DNA of 5,250 nucleotides. Origin: CAZLLV01 sp964560325. Its GTDB lineage: Bacteria > Acidobacteriota > Thermoanaerobaculia > Multivoradales > DATKCC01. The notes beneath the pieces were generated by a model. That model was given only the letters and a program-made list of their open reading frames with translations, did no database searches and was not told where the DNA came from. Position numbers and translations under genes: made by a program. Below, piece by piece: positions 2,995 through 5,250 of this stretch. Every line of letters begins with the position of its first letter. Position 1 is the stretch's first letter. Location of the stretch: assembly GCA_964560325.1 (NCBI GenBank), contig CAZLLV010000358.1, forward strand, positions 1 through 5,250. The letters are read 5' to 3'.

Positions 2995-5250
2995 ATGGCC
3001 CGAGCAGCGACCCTGGGCCCGGTGACCGTGTTCCGTACGTTTGGCACAGCCGTTCTCGTCGTCCTGGCCTTCCTCCTCGTGGCCGCGCCGGCGCTGTGCA
3101 TCGAACCGCCGCCGTCCGCCACCGCACAGATCCGGATCGACGTGCAGAGCGAAGCCGGCGATGTGCCGGTCCGCGATCCCTACGTCGCCGTCGTGGCCGA
3201 GACTGCTCCGTGGGCCGAGCCCGCGCGCGAAGCGGTAGTCGACGGCGGCTCCTCGGTGGCCTGGCGCCTCCCGCCAGGCCGGTACCGCGTGGCCGCGGGC
3301 GCGCCCGGCCACGCCATCACCTATGGATCGGCCATCGCTCTGGAAGCGGGTGTGGTGCACCAAGAGCGCGTGTTGATCACGCCGATGCACGCGATCGGAG
3401 GGCGCGTCGTCGACGAGGAAGGGGCACCCCTTCCCGGCGCCACCGTTTCCCACCTTCGGCGGCTGGTGCACGACTTCTCCCTGAGGTTGAGCCTCCTCGG
3501 TGAGAAGCACCTCGCGGCGACTTTCGAGGGCGTAGCGGACGAGCAGGGGCGTTTCCAGGTGTACGTTCACCCGGACGCCGGTACTTTCCTGGCCGCTCGT
3601 GCGGACAACCGAGAACCCCGCTTCTTCCCGAACTCGAGGCTCGCGGATGCGGAGTCGGCTCTTCGCCACATCGTCCTGGCCCCCGGAGGAAGCCTGGCGG
3701 CCACCTGGCCGATGTCCGAGGCGCCCGCTTCGATCTACGACCGCATACAGCTCAGGCAGGTTCACCCCGGCGGCCCGCCGGGCCTCGACCCGGCGCTGGC
3801 TCTCGCCGTCTGGGCACGGCCGTTCCCCGGGTCCGGTCGCGCGGAGTGGTCGTCGCTCCCGCCGGGACAGTACGAGATCTGGCTCAAGGCACCGCCTCAT
3901 GGTGCTCACGATCTGGTGCCGGTCGATCTCGGTCGTGTATCGATCACCGCGGGAGGCCGGCTGGAGGAACGGCTGGATCCCCCGGCGCCGGCTCGTGCGC
4001 GGGCCCCGACCGGCGCGGAGGGAAAGGGGGCCGGCGAAGTCGAGCTCCTGCTCCCCACCCTCTCGTCGTCCGAGCTCGAGACGCTCGAGATCCGGGGGTG
4101 GTGGGGACCCGAGACCAGCGGTCCGCGCGAGCTGGCCTTCGTCGTGCGCCAGGCGAGCGGGGGTTCGCTGGTCCGGATCGAGCACGCGTGCCGGCCGGGT
4201 GCCGCCCTGACGCTCGTGACCGACTCCCGGGTGGGAACCCTGGCGTTGGACCGGACCGGTTGCGGAGCCGACGGCGATGTACCCCGGGTGGATCTCGCTC
4301 TCCGCGCCGACCTGGATCTCCGGGTCACAGCACCACCAGGGGAGACGCTTCCAGCCGTCGCCCGGCTCTCGGTCGGCCCATGCATTCCCGTCGGCGCGCC
4401 ACCGGGGCCTCGCTCCTCGAACGACGGTTCCTCGTCCGCAGCCCCGGTGCGGCTGGAGCTGAAGGCGATGGTGGAGGTCGAGGAAGGGCACGGCACGGTT
4501 CGAACACCGACCGCGGCGGGATGTACTTCCGTGACGGCGAGGATCGGTGACTTCGCCGCTCTCGACTGGCCCGATTTGGAAGCCGAGGCTGGATCCACCG
4601 TCGACCTCGGTTCCCACCGCCTCCGGCGAGGAGCCGCTCTCCTGGCGCGCGTGTTCTCCGCCACCGACGGCCGCCCGCTCGACGGAGTCGTCGTCCGGGC
4701 CGTCGATCCCGATCGGGCGCTCGCGGCACTCCAGAGGGCGGATGCCGGGCACGAGGCGGCCCGTGCCGAGAGGCTCGGCACCGTGACCTCCCAAGGAGGA
4801 TGGGCGCGCATGCACGGTCTGCAGCCGGGTCGCGACTTGGTCGTGCTCCTCTACGCGGATGGCCGCCGCCTTCCTCATGCGGCGGCGGACATCCGGCTCG
4901 CTCCGGGAGAGGAACGAATTCTCGACTCTCTCGAGCTTCCACCCCCGGCCTCGGTCGAGGTTCGGGTCGGCCTCTCACGGCGGCTCGAAGAGATCGAGGC
5001 CGTTCCGCACCAGATCTTCTTGCGACAGACAGGGGAGAGTGGACCGCCTCTCTCCCTCTCCCGCGACGTGGGCCCCGAAGGAACGGTCTTATTGGAGGAC
5101 CTGCCCGCGGGCGCCTGGCGGCTCGAAGGGATCGCTCGCGCAGCGGACGGGAGGCCCTTTCCCGCAGGATCCACCGAATTCGAGCTTGCAGCCGGAGAGC
5201 ATCGGATCGTCGAGCTGGCGCTGGCGGACTCGCTCTACGAGGGACGAGTG
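2995..5250 (+). CDS. Large exported protein with carboxypeptidase-regulatory-like modules (3' truncated)
   Basis: The frame stays open for 752 codons to the right edge. An in-frame TAA at 2953 limits the N-terminus, and ATG 2995 is the first start after it; no clear ribosome binding site precedes it. Residues 1-35 are a signal peptide or membrane anchor (core GTAVLVVLAFLLVAAPA). The rest looks like a string of beta-sandwich modules. A carboxypeptidase-regulatory-like core occurs at about 134-205 (GGRVVDEEGAPLPGATV, then ADEQGRFQVYV) and a second, weaker one at about 549-625 (ARVFSATDGRPLDGVVVRAV). The window ends at LYEGRV, probably the start of a third. A closing-strand motif recurs: LPPGRYRV (92-99), LPPGQYEI (288-295), LQPGRDLVV (609-617), LPAGAWRL (703-710). 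A Pro/Ala-rich linker lies near 327-338. Four of the five cysteines (399, 423, 463, 510) fall in one stretch. Such proteins are often surface or secreted adhesive or scaffold proteins, or N-terminal parts of TonB-dependent receptors; which applies here cannot be decided. Codon use is less G/C-ending than in its neighbours. Confidence 0.82.
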   Translation, partial: MARAATLGPVTVFRTFGTAVLVVLAFLLVAAPALCIEPPPSATAQIRIDVQSEAGDVPVRDPYVAVVAETAPWAEPAREAVVDGGSSVAWRLPPGRYRVAAGAPGHAITYGSAIALEAGVVHQERVLITPMHAIGGRVVDEEGAPLPGATVSHLRRLVHDFSLRLSLLGEKHLAATFEGVADEQGRFQVYVHPDAGTFLAARADNREPRFFPNSRLADAESALRHIVLAPGGSLAATWPMSEAPASIYDRIQLRQVHPGGPPGLDPALALAVWARPFPGSGRAEWSSLPPGQYEIWLKAPPHGAHDLVPVDLGRVSITAGGRLEERLDPPAPARARAPTGAEGKGAGEVELLLPTLSSSELETLEIRGWWGPETSGPRELAFVVRQASGGSLVRIEHACRPGAALTLVTDSRVGTLALDRTGCGADGDVPRVDLALRADLDLRVTAPPGETLPAVARLSVGPCIPVGAPPGPRSSNDGSSSAAPVRLELKAMVEVEEGHGTVRTPTAAGCTSVTARIGDFAALDWPDLEAEAGSTVDLGSHRLRRGAALLARVFSATDGRPLDGVVVRAVDPDRALAALQRADAGHEAARAERLGTVTSQGGWARMHGLQPGRDLVVLLYADGRRLPHAAADIRLAPGEERILDSLELPPPASVEVRVGLSRRLEEIEAVPHQIFLRQTGESGPPLSLSRDVGPEGTVLLEDLPAGAWRLEGIARAADGRPFPAGSTEFELAAGEHRIVELALADSLYEGRV

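Noticed and set aside
3085..3099. Lipoprotein signal (lipobox) around Cys35 of the modular protein
   Set aside because: The residues before the Cys are PAL, and Leu at -1 does not fit the usual Gly/Ala/Ser. Ordinary signal-peptide cleavage or a retained anchor is as likely.
1373..3127. Open reading frame of 584 codons on the minus strand
   Set aside because: It is antisense to the whole haloperoxidase gene, which has full catalytic motifs, and reads through the long hairpin. Its product is Arg/Gly/Val-rich and unlike any protein family.
2761..4878. Open reading frame of 705 codons on the minus strand
   Set aside because: It lies opposite the modular protein gene and runs into the end of the haloperoxidase gene. 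The translation is low-complexity Arg/Gly/Ala-rich with no domain-like pattern, a common antisense shadow in GC-rich DNA. The plus-strand frame has a promoter, signal peptide and recognisable modules.
1..5250. tRNA, rRNA, CRISPR array, insertion sequence or known riboswitch
   Set aside because: I found no cloverleaf, repeat-spacer pattern, transposase frame with terminal repeats, or recognisable aptamer core on either strand.

Overview
The window is very GC-rich. Three of its four genes are read from the plus strand with strongly G/C-ending codons. Two consecutive products carry Sec-type signal peptides. One looks like an outer-membrane beta-barrel ending in Phe, so the host has a Gram-negative-type envelope. 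A long secreted protein built from carboxypeptidase-regulatory-like beta-sandwich modules, next to GC-rich genes of this style, suggests Acidobacteriota (for example Thermoanaerobaculia-like lineages) or another high-GC environmental Gram-negative phylum. That placement is inference; there is no rRNA or marker gene here.

Layout, all on the plus strand. (1) Positions 1-324 are the last 107 codons of a gene entering from the left, resembling the C-terminal beta-sandwich of a clan-A glycoside hydrolase-like protein. (2) Positions 325-620 are a non-coding stretch holding several inverted repeats: a GC hairpin just past the stop, a perfect 11-bp AT-rich inverted repeat (363-373/398-408), a 17-bp near-perfect palindrome (563-579), and a hairpin that buries the ribosome binding site of the next gene (588-616). 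(3) Positions 621-1487 encode a 288-residue predicted outer-membrane barrel of the phenol-degradation MetA-like type. (4) Positions 1520-2845, only 32 bases further on and with a good ribosome binding site, encode a 441-residue exported PAP2 / vanadium-dependent haloperoxidase-like enzyme with a complete active-site residue set. (5) Positions 2846-2994 hold a 21-bp-stem hairpin (2869-2917) followed by a good sigma70-type promoter (2930-2958). (6) From 2995 to the right edge an open frame of 752 codons encodes the N-terminal part of a large exported protein made of carboxypeptidase-regulatory-like / Ig-like modules. It is still open at the edge and stops at the start of what looks like another module.

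The barrel and the haloperoxidase almost certainly form one two-gene transcription unit. An attractive but unproven reading is a periplasmic haloperoxidase or phosphatase paired with an outer-membrane pore for its substrate or product. The large modular protein is a separate unit, insulated by the hairpin and carrying its own promoter. I see no mobile element, CRISPR array, tRNA or rRNA. The strongest candidates for something new are the barrel-haloperoxidase pair, with its chloroperoxidase-like aromatic residues, and the cluster of inverted repeats in front of it.
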